A DNA stretch of 7,956 nt from Firmicutes bacterium CAG:145 (GTDB taxonomy: Bacteria > Bacillota > Clostridia > Peptostreptococcales > Anaerovoracaceae), in contig FR882600.1 in NCBI GenBank assembly GCA_000435715.1, positions 153,741-161,696 of the forward strand. The letters are read 5' to 3'. The translations under genes were made by a program, and so were the position numbers. Below the pieces are notes generated by a model. It worked only from the letters and a program-made list of their open reading frames with translations, was not told where the DNA came from and searched no databases. Below are positions 1 to 7,260 of this stretch, in pieces (within the stretch, counting starts at the first letter, position 1; the number at the start of each line of letters is the position of its first letter).

Positions 1-78
1 CTCTTCCGTTTAAAGAGTGACAGTATTATATATTATAAGCCGGGTAGAGGATACATTGCCGAGATGCTGACCCGACCT
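1..78. other. Non-coding flank downstream of the NhaC-family gene
   Basis: This short stretch follows the antiporter stop codon on the minus strand. The only inverted repeat seen is a 5-bp CGGGT/ACCCG pair with a loop of about 24 nt and no T-run after it, so no terminator can be called. The operon may continue beyond the window, or its terminator may lie outside. Confidence 0.5.
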
Positions 79-1689
79 TTAATCTTCTCTCGACATCTTT
101 TTCAGTATCAGGAGTCCTCCTATTATACATATCAGAGTTACCGGCATAGCGAAGGCCGGCGCTATGAAACCTGCCGCCAGGAATCCTATCAGTGAAGCAA
201 CTCCCACCGTTATGGCATAAGGAAGCTGTGTCTTGACGTGCTGCAGATGGTCGCAGCAAGCGCTGGTAGAAGACTGTATGGTAGTATCGGATATAGGAGA
301 GCAGTGGTCTCCGAACAATCCTCCGCTGACTACTGCTCCGATAGCCAGAGGAATGGACAGTCCCAGTGTATGAGCCATAGGCACTGCGATAGGCAGACCC
401 AGCGCCCATACTCCCCAGGAGCTTCCTGTAGCGAAAGATACTACTACGCCTATTATGAACAGTATAGCCGGTATCAAAGCCGCCGGTATAGTTCCGTGAA
501 CCAGATCTGTAAGATATTCGCCTATGTTCATGGATTTAGTCAGAGTACTTATGCTCCATGCGCATACCAGAATCATTATTACCTGCATCATGCTGGCTGC
601 TCCCTTAGTCCATCTGTCGATAGCTTCTCCCAGAGTTATCAGCTTAGTCCTGATTCCGATTACGCCTGCGCCTATGGATCCGGCCAGGAAGCACATCGCT
701 ATAGACATCTGAATATTCGCATGGCTGAACACTCCGGATATGCCGTTTTCCCATATTCTGCCCGTATAGAATATGCAGGCAAAGATAGTTATTATAAGGC
801 TGAGCATAGGAACCAAGAAGTTTCTCAGGGTGAGATTATACTCATCAGGTATATTGCTCTCAGGCGGCTGAGCTATGAGGTTATCATCTTCCCCATAAGT
901 CATCCCCGTTTCTCTGGCCCTCTTTTCGGCTTTATACATAGGTCCCACGTCAAGGCCGAAGAGAATTACCATGAGCACCGTTATTACGGAAAACACACCG
1001 TACAGGTTAAATTGGAACATTCCAAAATAAAGATCATAAGCTCCTACACCGGTAAGACCCACCGCCGCTATTTCGGCTGCCAGCAGTCCTACCAGATAAA
1101 CTCCGTTATCACTTATAGGCGACATTGATACTAGGGGAGCTCCCATAGCGTCTGTGATATATGCCAGCTTTACTCTCGATATCTTCATCTTATCAGTTAC
1201 AGGACGCATTATGACTCCTACCAGCAGGCATCCCTGATTGAATATAAATACGAACGGCGCTATCCACGCCATCAGCTGGCCTTTCTTCTGGCTGTTAGCT
1301 ACTTTCTCTGCGCAGCGGCCGAAAGCTTCTGCGCCTCCGCAGGCGCTGAGCATATACATAAACCCGCCTATGAGAGCCATTATAACAAGCATTCCTGCAT
1401 TCCAGCTGTCGGCGATGGATGGTATTATGTAGCCTGTAAAGCTTCCGATAAGTCCGTCTATAGGGTTCCATCCGCCCATTATGGTCGCTCCGAGCCAGAT
1501 TCCTATGAACATGGAAATTATGGTCTGCTTGGTGACAAACGCTAATACTATAGTCACCAGCGGCGGAATCAGGCAGAGTGCGCCGTAATTCACAGCTTCA
1601 TCGCCGTCTGCGGCAGCAAAGGCGATGGCAGAAAATGCGCAAATGATTATTGCGACTGAGATGAGCACTCTTTTCAAGTTCTTTTTCAT
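79..1689 (-). CDS. NhaC-family Na+/H+ antiporter (membrane transporter)
   Basis: This 536-residue integral membrane protein belongs to the NhaC antiporter family, whose members exchange Na+ for H+ or, as in MleN, couple Na+/H+ to organic acids. Hydrophobic segments run from residue 8 to about 528, and a charged cytoplasmic-type loop lies near 253-290. The family signature is clear: an SPISD motif occurs in each half (residues 190-194 and 464-468), the second inside GDHCSPISDTT (460-470), preceded by GSSWGVWALGLPIAVPMA (422-439). The motif in both halves fits an internal repeat of inverted topology. Residues 1-27 are a hydrophobic, signal-anchor-like segment. The start is backed by AAAGGAG 8 nt upstream (1698-1704 on the complement). 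It is the last gene of the minus-strand set, 81 bp after the amidohydrolase, so its role is probably linked to uptake or product export there. Family assignment is firm; the transported ion or solute is not known. Confidence 0.93.
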   Translation of the reverse strand: MKKNLKRVLISVAIIICAFSAIAFAAADGDEAVNYGALCLIPPLVTIVLAFVTKQTIISMFIGIWLGATIMGGWNPIDGLIGSFTGYIIPSIADSWNAGMLVIMALIGGFMYMLSACGGAEAFGRCAEKVANSQKKGQLMAWIAPFVFIFNQGCLLVGVIMRPVTDKMKISRVKLAYITDAMGAPLVSMSPISDNGVYLVGLLAAEIAAVGLTGVGAYDLYFGMFQFNLYGVFSVITVLMVILFGLDVGPMYKAEKRARETGMTYGEDDNLIAQPPESNIPDEYNLTLRNFLVPMLSLIITIFACIFYTGRIWENGISGVFSHANIQMSIAMCFLAGSIGAGVIGIRTKLITLGEAIDRWTKGAASMMQVIMILVCAWSISTLTKSMNIGEYLTDLVHGTIPAALIPAILFIIGVVVSFATGSSWGVWALGLPIAVPMAHTLGLSIPLAIGAVVSGGLFGDHCSPISDTTIQSSTSACCDHLQHVKTQLPYAITVGVASLIGFLAAGFIAPAFAMPVTLICIIGGLLILKKMSRED

Positions 1690-1730
1690 ATCAACTGCTC
1701 CTTTCTTTTATTAAATAATTTCTAAGATCA

Positions 1731-1744
1731 GGCGCTCCTGCGCC
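1731..1744 (-). promoter_or_regulatory. Small GC-rich hairpin between amidohydrolase and antiporter genes
   Basis: GGCGC and GCGCC arms flank a 4-nt loop within the 81-bp gap. On the minus-strand transcript the stem can gain one G·U pair. No T-run follows, so it is not a standard terminator. It could be a weak attenuator or an RNA-processing or stability element that tunes antiporter expression relative to the two upstream genes. The function is inferred. Confidence 0.35.
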
Positions 1745-1770
1745 CCGGCAAATAATACTGTCTTTTATTT

Positions 1771-3372
1771 TCAGCAGGAGTAGACTTCCTCTCCTCCTAA
1801 AAATGTCTTTTCTACTTTGACTGATAAAATTTCCTTTTCATCTATGGAGAATATATCGTCCGAAAGAACTATGAAATCAGCAAGATAGCCTTCTTTCAGC
1901 TTTCCCTTGTATTCCTCCTCATATGCCGTATAAGCTGATCCTGTAGTATAAAGTTCTACAGCTTCCTGTACGGTCAGTCTCTGATCAGGCATCCATCCTC
2001 CCTCAGGTTCTCCTTGGAGATTTGTGGAAGTGACTGCGCAGTGTATGGCCAGCATCGGATCGAAGGATTCCACAGGAGCGTCGGAGCTTCCTGAAACGTG
2101 TATCCCTTTTTCCAGCATGGTCTTCCAGTTATAAGATGTAGACAGCCTCTCTTTTCCTATGAGTTCCTCGGCCACCTCCATGTCAGCCCTTATAAACAGC
2201 GGCTGAATATCTGCCAGAACATGATCTCTGGCAAACCTGTCTAAGGTATCTTCTCCTGTTATCTGGCAGTGTATGATCCTGAATCTCGGATCTGTCTTAG
2301 GGTATTTGGCCGCCAGTTCTTCGTAGCAGTTTAAGATCACGTCCATGGTTCTGTCTCCTATGGCATGAATGGCAAGCTGCAAACCGCTGGTATGCGCTTT
2401 TTCAAGCAACTCATAAAATTCTCTTTCGTCGTATACGAATATGCCCCTGTTATCACCGTCGTTGGCATAAGGCTCTCTCAGCGCTGCTGTCTTGCCTCCC
2501 AGAGATCCGTCAGGAAGAAGTTTGAAAGCCCCTATTTTGAAGAATTCGCTTCCTTCCCCCGTCACGTTTCCGTCTGCGAGATAATAGTTTAGTTCCTGCA
2601 TATTTATCAGGCGCAGCTGCTGTATGAACCTGACCTTGAGCTTTCCCTCTTTATCGAGTTCTCTGTAAGCGTCGAGTATATCCTTTATGCTTGCGTCCCA
2701 CAGCTTAAAGTCGTCGGTCTGCACTGTGGTCAGCCCTACCTTGAGCAGATCTTTCTGATAATCAAGGATAAATCCTTTGAGTTCGTCCTTGCTGTATTTT
2801 GTCAATATATCGTAGATCAAAAATCTCGCTCTTTCATTGAGCATTCCCGTAGGAACCCCATCTTCATCGGTGACTATGAGACCATCGTCCATCTGGGGAG
2901 GATTCTCGAATATGCCTGCCTCCTTGAGCGCAAGAGTATTGGCTACTGCTACGCTGCAGCATGCTCTGGTGAATATAGCCGGGTTATCAGGGCAAAATTT
3001 GTCCAGGTCCCGGCGGGTAGGCAGGATAGGATCTTCAAAGTTGTTCTCATTCCATCCTCCTCCCTGTATCCACTGACCCTTCTTTATGTCTTTTTCTTTC
3101 ATATATTTTTTAGTGAGATACTCCATATCTGCCAGAGATTTCGCATCAAAGAAATTTATTTTTTCTTTGTCTGTGGCATAGCAGAGGAAGTGCTGATGGC
3201 TGTCGTGAAAAGCCGGTATCACCGTCTTTTTACATAGATCTACTTCTCTTATGCGTCCATCTTCTGGGACATAATCGTCACTTACGATTCTGCCGTCTTC
3301 CACCGAAATGGAATCCACAATCTCGCCGCCGTTCATGGTATGAATCCTGCCATTTTTAAATATTGTTTTCAT
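1771..3372 (-). CDS. YtcJ-type amidohydrolase (amidohydrolase family 3)
   Basis: This is a cytosolic metal-dependent hydrolase of the amidohydrolase superfamily, 533 residues from the chosen start, a normal length for the YtcJ group, whose members hydrolyse amide, formamide or similar C-N bonds. Visible signatures, in order: the N-terminal beta-sandwich start (KNGRIHTMNGG, residues 6-16); the metal-binding HxH in DSHQH (H59, H61); a conserved-lysine block FKLLPDGSLGGKTA (283-296, K284); HAIGDR (336-341) with H336; H368 in IIHCQ; and the catalytic-type aspartate D431 in SGSSDAPV. The C-terminal GKLKEGYLADFIVL (490-503) closes the sandwich domain. The ATG at 3372 is preferred because GAGAGG sits 7 nt upstream and the protein then begins like its family. 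An ATG at 3393 would overlap the upstream stop as ATGA, and one at 3408 is also in frame. It lies 17 bp behind the permease gene, so the permease probably supplies its substrate. The substrate is not predictable here. Confidence 0.93.
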   Translation of the reverse strand: MKTIFKNGRIHTMNGGEIVDSISVEDGRIVSDDYVPEDGRIREVDLCKKTVIPAFHDSHQHFLCYATDKEKINFFDAKSLADMEYLTKKYMKEKDIKKGQWIQGGGWNENNFEDPILPTRRDLDKFCPDNPAIFTRACCSVAVANTLALKEAGIFENPPQMDDGLIVTDEDGVPTGMLNERARFLIYDILTKYSKDELKGFILDYQKDLLKVGLTTVQTDDFKLWDASIKDILDAYRELDKEGKLKVRFIQQLRLINMQELNYYLADGNVTGEGSEFFKIGAFKLLPDGSLGGKTAALREPYANDGDNRGIFVYDEREFYELLEKAHTSGLQLAIHAIGDRTMDVILNCYEELAAKYPKTDPRFRIIHCQITGEDTLDRFARDHVLADIQPLFIRADMEVAEELIGKERLSTSYNWKTMLEKGIHVSGSSDAPVESFDPMLAIHCAVTSTNLQGEPEGGWMPDQRLTVQEAVELYTTGSAYTAYEEEYKGKLKEGYLADFIVLSDDIFSIDEKEILSVKVEKTFLGGEEVYSC

Positions 3373-3389
3373 ATCTTCGCCTCTCTTTC

Positions 3390-4976
3390 TCATATTACTG
3401 CTCGGCATATGACGCCGATCATTAACACTATAACTATCGTAGGAGGAAGCAGCGCCCTCAGCACCTCTCCTTCTTTTCCGTGCTCTCCTGCCGATGCAGA
3501 GCCCAAAACTATCTTGCTGGGAGATATGACGCTTCCGGCGGCAGCTCCCGAAGTCTGAGCGGCCAAAAGAGGTCCCGCCTCTATTCCCAAGCTGGTGGCC
3601 GCGCCGTTTTGCACATCGGTAAACAGAATGTTAGACGACATGTTGCTTCCTGTTATAAAAGAACCGATCAGCCCTATAAATCCTGCTACAAACGCATATT
3701 TATCACCTACGGCCTCTGTTATTCCCTGTGCGATGACGAGAGTCTGTCCGGTGCCGCTCATGATCTTGGATATTATCAGCAGAAACAGCACAGATGCGGC
3801 AGACGGTCTTGTCATGACAGCAGCGCGCCTCAATATTTCGCCTAAAGCGCCTCTCTTAAGAAGACCGTTCTTCTTAAGTATCAAGAAACTTATGATACAT
3901 GTGATCAGGAGCACAGTTCCCGAATCTATCAGAGGATAAAACGGAGAATACCTCTGTGACGCAGCATTTACAAATCCAAGTCCCGTCTGAGTCTGAGGGA
4001 AAGAAAATCCTATGCTCACCTGTCCCAGAAATTGATTTACAGGAGTCACCACTAAAAGTAGTATCGTCACAGCTATGAGTACTACATATGGCGCAAAAGC
4101 TACGCCGGTTTTGACGTCCACCGGTCCGCTTTCTCCTTTCTTTCTCTTCTCTGTCATTATGGAGCTGTCTTCTATGATCCAGCTCTGCCTGTAGATCTTC
4201 AATTTCGAAAGGAGTATTACTACCGCTAAAGCGCCGGTAGCCGGTATAAAAGCTGCGATGGACTGATTGAACTGCGAAACTATGAGTTCTCCGCCGCCGT
4301 GTACGAGAGAAACGCTCAGAACGAATATCGCACCTTTTTTTATTCCTTCGAGCCTTCCGTACATCCAGCATATTGCAAGCCCCACGAAAGCGTTTATCAG
4401 CCAAAGCATCAGCGACGCATAAAAGGCGGTCTCAGTCATCTGACTTCCGCTTATTCCTGAAATGTCGGTCATGACGTCCCAGGCTACGGCCAGAGTCCCG
4501 AAAGTGTTTCCCCAGGACTGACCAAGCAGGGATATCACTACTGCCATTACAGGTTTTACTCCGAATCCCATCAAGATGGGAACACATATAGCCACCGGAA
4601 CTCCAAATCCCGTGATCCCCTGCAGAAATCCTGCGAATACCCATCCTACCGTCAATATCTTAAAAAGCTCATTGGGGCTTATCTTTCCTATCCCCTCGTT
4701 GATAGCTTCTATGCATCCCGCTTCGGCTATGATCTGATAGAGCAGTATGGCCGGAAATATTATGAACAATACTGTCGCCGTATTCCACCCGCCTTTAAGG
4801 GCTTCATATCCTATGAGCGTCAGATCCGCTTTAAAAAACAGCACAGATGTGACTAAAGTCAGAACCAGAGTCACTGCCGCGGCTCTCGTAGTCGGCCAGC
4901 GAAATACCGCCAGAAGGATAATCAGCAATATTATGGGCAACATACTCATGATCCAGTTCAAAATGTTAATCTGCAT
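3390..4976 (-). CDS. LctP-family (L-lactate permease-type) transporter
   Basis: This 528-residue polytopic inner-membrane protein belongs to the LctP/LldP lactate permease family, whose members take up lactate, glycolate or related carboxylates with H+. Hydrophobic segments start at residue 12 and continue to the C-terminus, with a charged loop at about 259-290. Family blocks are visible: GFLQGITGFGVPVAI (116-130), GQSWGNTFGTLAVAWD (152-167), GLIGSFITGSNMSSNILF (435-452) and AAQTSGAAAGSVISPSKI (472-489). The length is close to that of E. coli LldP (about 550). The ATG at 4976 is chosen because the family-like N-terminus begins there, with GAGAGG/AGGA about 12 nt upstream, which is rather far. 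A GTG at 4985 is an alternative but sits too close to that site. The open frame reaches back to 5081, but that would cross the control region. It is the first gene of the minus-strand set and is divergent from the PucR gene. Because its partner is an amidohydrolase rather than a lactate dehydrogenase, the substrate may not be lactate. Confidence 0.92.
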   Translation of the reverse strand: MQINILNWIMSMLPIILLIILLAVFRWPTTRAAAVTLVLTLVTSVLFFKADLTLIGYEALKGGWNTATVLFIIFPAILLYQIIAEAGCIEAINEGIGKISPNELFKILTVGWVFAGFLQGITGFGVPVAICVPILMGFGVKPVMAVVISLLGQSWGNTFGTLAVAWDVMTDISGISGSQMTETAFYASLMLWLINAFVGLAICWMYGRLEGIKKGAIFVLSVSLVHGGGELIVSQFNQSIAAFIPATGALAVVILLSKLKIYRQSWIIEDSSIMTEKRKKGESGPVDVKTGVAFAPYVVLIAVTILLLVVTPVNQFLGQVSIGFSFPQTQTGLGFVNAASQRYSPFYPLIDSGTVLLITCIISFLILKKNGLLKRGALGEILRRAAVMTRPSAASVLFLLIISKIMSGTGQTLVIAQGITEAVGDKYAFVAGFIGLIGSFITGSNMSSNILFTDVQNGAATSLGIEAGPLLAAQTSGAAAGSVISPSKIVLGSASAGEHGKEGEVLRALLPPTIVIVLMIGVICRAVI

Positions 4977-5066
4977 TTTAGGCACATATCCTCTCTTATT
5001 TGCCTCAATATTAACAGATAAGCTGCATACCGCCATGGACAAACGGCCTAAATATCTGCTGCCGAT

Positions 5067-5084
5067 TTTGTGCGTTGGCACAAA
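5067..5084. promoter_or_regulatory. Candidate PucR operator: perfect inverted repeat in divergent promoter
   Basis: TTTGTGC and GCACAAA form 7-bp arms around the 4-nt spacer GTTG. The site is placed between the two divergent genes, 72 bp before the regulator start and 91 bp from the permease start, where a dimeric activator or repressor could serve both promoters. The core CGTTGG partly resembles the CNTTGG part of the B. subtilis PucR box as I remember it, but the flanks differ. The identity of the binding protein is inferred from position only. Confidence 0.5.
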
Positions 5085-5141
5085 TACTTTTTTCTTTTTT
5101 TGCCTTATTATGATAGTATTAAGATGTAGCTTTTTGATCGG

Positions 5142-5148
5142 AAGGAGG
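5142..5148 (+). promoter_or_regulatory. Strong ribosome binding site of the PucR-type regulator gene
   Basis: AAGGAGG is a full match to the anti-Shine-Dalgarno complement and stands 7 nt before the ATG at 5156 (10 nt before a second in-frame ATG at 5159). It fixes the start region of the regulator and favours the first ATG. Confidence 0.8.
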
Positions 5149-5155
5149 CCCCGTA

Positions 5156-6772
5156 ATGATGACTGTCAAAGAGTTGCTCGGCCTGGACAAACTTAAGTCT
5201 ATAGAGCTGGCCGCCGGAAAAGCAGGCGCCGAAAGGGCGGTCACGGGAGCCGTCATGTTAGATAACCCCGAAATGGTAGACTGGATGAGAGAAGGTGAAC
5301 TACTGCTCACCACAGGGTATGTCCTGAAAGAAAACCCCGATCTTCAGGACGATATCTTGGACGCTCTGATAAAAAACAAGGCTTCAGGTCTCGCTATCAA
5401 AACTCGACGTTACTTTGATGAAATACCATGCAGTATAACGGACAAAGCCGAGGAGCTGACTTTTCCGATATTACGCCTGCCCTATTACATGTCCCTCTCA
5501 GAGATAAGCGAGATCATAAACAGGCATGTATATCTGGACGGCTTCGAGAATAATTATGAAGCCGAACCTTCGCAGATACTTTTCGATATGATACAAAAAA
5601 ACAGCGACATCAAATCGCTGCTGGATCAAAGCGAGCAGTTCATGAAAGGTTCCTTCGCCTTCCTGGACCTTCAGATGAAGACAAAGTACAGCTCTGTGAG
5701 CTTTCCGGAAAAATACGCTACAGAGCCGTTCTTTTCTGCGCCGGAAGCCGAAAAGTACAACAAGCTGATAAATAAGCTGGGCCCAGTCTTTGCCGAAGGT
5801 CATCTCAGACCCCTCATATATCCCATAAAATCTGCCGGCGAGCTTCTGGGCTATCTGTTATATTTAAACGGCGGCTTAGGAAAATCTGACTGCGAGATAA
5901 AATCCATATGCCAAAAAGTGGCCCTTGCCGTTTCTCTCACCATACTTAAAGAGCGCACTTTCATGTCTTTCAAGATGCGGGAAACAGAAAAGTTTCTCGA
6001 CTCTCTGGTCACAGAGGGCGAAATGACATACAGCGAAATAGTTAAATCTGCCAATTACTGCAACATAGCCATCGACGCTCCTTATATATGCTGTCTCATA
6101 TCCTTTATAAATCAGTATGAGCTCAATGAGACCAGCGACTGGGTCGGTATAAAATCTCTGAACAGAAAGAGGCTCGCCGCCCAATGGGAAAGCCTCTCCG
6201 GCGGCTCATGCAGGATATTGATAAAGAACAACAATATAATACTTATCCTTTCTCAGAATGAGCAGCTGCAATCTCATGAGCAGGTAGCCATGGCCTTGGA
6301 GTACTGCCGTGAAATAAAGGAAAAGATGATAGATCCCGGATATCAGGATTCCATATTGCTTGGGATAGGAGAGCCTGCCGCTTCTCTCTCCTCAGTCTAC
6401 AGAAGCTATTCTCAGGCTTTAAGAGTAGTGGACCTGATGTGTAAGATAAATGACGAGTCTGTAGGGTGTTACAGAAGATACATCCTCTATGAAATACTCT
6501 GTGATTCTCCCTTTGCCAAATTAGCTCTGACAGAGAGACTCAAGCCCCTCCTAGATTACGATATGACTCACAATACCGATCTGATGGAAACGCTGGAAGT
6601 ATATTTTAAAAATTGTCAGAATTCCATAAACACTTCCAGAGATCTGTTCATACATAGAAATACTCTGCTTTACAGATTGGAACGCATCTCGCAGCTGCTT
6701 GATCTGGATTTCAATAACAGCGAACAGATACTCACTATCCAGCTGGCTCTCAAAGCGCTGAGGATAATGTAG
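5156..6772 (+). CDS. PucR-family transcriptional regulator
   Basis: This 538-residue DNA-binding regulator has the PucR architecture. Residues 3 to about 125 match the N-terminal PucR ligand-sensing domain (TVKELLGLDKLKSIELAAG and the GELLLTTGY block near 44-52). A middle region of about 290-430 looks like the degenerate GGDEF-like linker typical of the family. The last 63 residues (476-538) are the PucR C-terminal helix-turn-helix domain, with the diagnostic SRDLFIHRNTLLYRLERI stretch (HRNTLLYRL at 500-508). No membrane segment is seen. The first of two adjacent ATGs is chosen from the AAGGAGG site 7 nt upstream. In known systems such proteins respond to purine-degradation intermediates or other small nitrogen compounds and often activate nearby catabolic genes. 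Here it is divergent from the permease-amidohydrolase-antiporter set and probably controls it through the inverted repeat at 5067-5084. Regulation and ligand are inferred; family membership is firm. Confidence 0.93.
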   Translation: MMTVKELLGLDKLKSIELAAGKAGAERAVTGAVMLDNPEMVDWMREGELLLTTGYVLKENPDLQDDILDALIKNKASGLAIKTRRYFDEIPCSITDKAEELTFPILRLPYYMSLSEISEIINRHVYLDGFENNYEAEPSQILFDMIQKNSDIKSLLDQSEQFMKGSFAFLDLQMKTKYSSVSFPEKYATEPFFSAPEAEKYNKLINKLGPVFAEGHLRPLIYPIKSAGELLGYLLYLNGGLGKSDCEIKSICQKVALAVSLTILKERTFMSFKMRETEKFLDSLVTEGEMTYSEIVKSANYCNIAIDAPYICCLISFINQYELNETSDWVGIKSLNRKRLAAQWESLSGGSCRILIKNNNIILILSQNEQLQSHEQVAMALEYCREIKEKMIDPGYQDSILLGIGEPAASLSSVYRSYSQALRVVDLMCKINDESVGCYRRYILYEILCDSPFAKLALTERLKPLLDYDMTHNTDLMETLEVYFKNCQNSINTSRDLFIHRNTLLYRLERISQLLDLDFNNSEQILTIQLALKALRIM

Positions 6773-6813
6773 GCGGCAATTTAGAGGGCAGGCTGGCACA
6801 CGATATAGGCGTA

Positions 6814-6826
6814 TGCTGTATTTTTT
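6814..6826 (+). repeat. Direct repeat TGCTGTATTTTTT, copy 1 of 2
   Basis: This 13-nt word recurs exactly at 7029-7041. A diverged relative, ATGCTGTAACTTTT, occurs at 6895-6908, and ATGCTGT at 7178-7184. TTTTTTAGC from this copy (6821-6829) is also found at 6992-7000, in both cases followed by two variable bases and CCG. The pattern suggests fragments of one degenerate repeat family. Confidence 0.5.
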
Positions 6827-6854
6827 AGCTGCCGCACCATATTCTACAACATTC

Positions 6855-6871
6855 TGCCGTGAAACATGGCA
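6855..6871 (+). repeat. Short hairpin TGCCGTG-AAA-CATGGCA
   Basis: The 7-bp stem has one G·U pair and a 3-nt AAA loop. It lies between the two plus-oriented copies of ATTCTACAAC (6841-6850 and 6923-6932). There is no T-run after it, so it is not a terminator. It is one of a chain of foldable segments in this spacer. Confidence 0.4.
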
Positions 6872-6878
6872 TAATCGG

Positions 6879-7012
6879 GCCGCCGAGGTGGCTCATGCTG
6901 TAACTTTTGATTTTTCGTCCGGATTCTACAACCGTTTTCCCATAACTGGTTGTAGAATCCGCCGTTTTTTGTGCGGATACATCATCGAAGGTTTTTTAGC
7001 CACCGAGGCGGC
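6879..7012. repeat. Outer inverted repeat enclosing a terminator-like hairpin
   Basis: The left arm 6879-6893 (GCCGCC-GA-GGTGGCT) and right arm 6998-7012 (AGCCACC-GA-GGCGGC) are reverse complements over 13 of 15 positions. The only mismatch is a central GA opposite GA, which as RNA would form tandem G·A pairs. Between them sits the 14-bp hairpin at 6920-6961. The nested symmetry over 134 bp fits a cruciform, a small palindromic repeat element, or a folded RNA. No target-site duplication was identified. Confidence 0.55.
6920..6970 (+). terminator. Terminator-like hairpin after the PucR-type gene
   Basis: Arms 6920-6933 and 6948-6961 are perfectly complementary over 14 bp (CGGATTCTACAACC and its complement), with a 14-nt loop. 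Three bases later comes a run of six T (6965-6970). This is the geometry of a rho-independent terminator on the plus strand, 147 nt past the regulator stop. The stem is only moderately GC-rich, and its ATTCTACAAC core also occurs at 6841-6850, so it may instead belong to the repeat family of this spacer. Confidence 0.5.
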
Positions 7013-7028
7013 TTTCAAGCGCATCTCG

Positions 7029-7041
7029 TGCTGTATTTTTT
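7029..7041 (+). repeat. Direct repeat TGCTGTATTTTTT, copy 2 of 2
   Basis: This is an exact copy of the 13-nt word at 6814-6826, just outside the right arm of the outer inverted repeat. Its flanks differ from those of copy 1, so only the core is conserved. Confidence 0.5.
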
Positions 7042-7067
7042 GTGCTTTACCGGTCGTTTATACAGCT

Positions 7068-7101
7068 CCCGGCTTCAGGCTGAAAATCGCGGCGAGCCGG
7101 G
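7068..7101. repeat. GC-rich inverted repeat CCCGGCT / AGCCGGG
   Basis: Perfect 7-bp arms (7068-7074 and 7095-7101) enclose 20 nt that include the smaller palindrome TTCAG-G-CTGAA. The right arm lies within CGAGCCGGGG (7093-7102), which recurs exactly at 7261-7270. No T-run follows. Confidence 0.45.
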
Positions 7102-7191
7102 GGTGTAAGTTCTTCTGGCAAGCCGCCAATAACTCGACGGTCTCGCCGCTTCCTCAGGCTTAGTCCACCCTTTATATATGCTGTTGACAGA

Positions 7192-7237
7192 AGGCAGTTT
7201 TTGTTTAACCTTGCCAACAAAATCAGGTCGGCTGCCT
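7192..7237. repeat. Nested hairpin AGGCAG/CTGCCT around TTTTGTT/AACAAAA
   Basis: Two concentric perfect stems are present: an outer 6-bp stem (7192-7197 with 7232-7237) and an inner 7-bp stem (7199-7205 with 7216-7222) with a 10-nt loop. The left strand is almost continuous, while the right has a 9-nt bulge. Such a bulged two-part stem is more typical of structured RNA than of chance sequence, but no covariation evidence is available. Confidence 0.4.
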
Positions 7238-7260
7238 AATTTCTATGAGTCGAATCCTGT

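Larger units (their letters stand above)
4977..5155. promoter_or_regulatory. Divergent promoter/control region between permease and PucR genes
   Basis: This 179-bp spacer must carry promoters for the minus-strand operon and for the plus-strand regulator. It includes an AT-rich tract (5084-5120) and one perfect inverted repeat (5067-5084). On the plus strand TATGAT (5109-5114) is a possible -10 for the regulator, but no good -35 stands at the right distance. On the minus strand the TTGTCC and TATCTG words (around 5018-5045) give only a weak match at 16-bp spacing. Its role as a shared control region is inferred from gene arrangement; exact promoters are not resolved. Confidence 0.6.

Noticed and set aside
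238..1128. A 296-codon open frame on the plus strand, antisense to the antiporter gene
   Set aside because: Its product is a Ser/Arg/Tyr/His-rich sequence with no family features and no ribosome site; it mirrors the codon pattern of the well-supported NhaC-family gene on the other strand.
4977..5081. A 35-residue N-terminal extension of the LctP-type permease back to an ATG at 5081
   Set aside because: The extension would overlap the inverted repeat and control region, lacks family similarity, and the hydrophobic LctP-like start is at 4976.
5075..5095. Possible sigma-54 promoter (TTGGCAC near 5075)
   Set aside because: The -24-like TGGCAC is present, but the required GC at the -12 position is replaced by T's, and the word is already explained as the right half of the inverted repeat.
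6813..7163. A 116-codon open frame after the regulator gene
   Set aside because: No proper ribosome site, no recognisable domain, and it runs straight through the hairpins and repeats of the spacer; better explained as chance in non-coding DNA.
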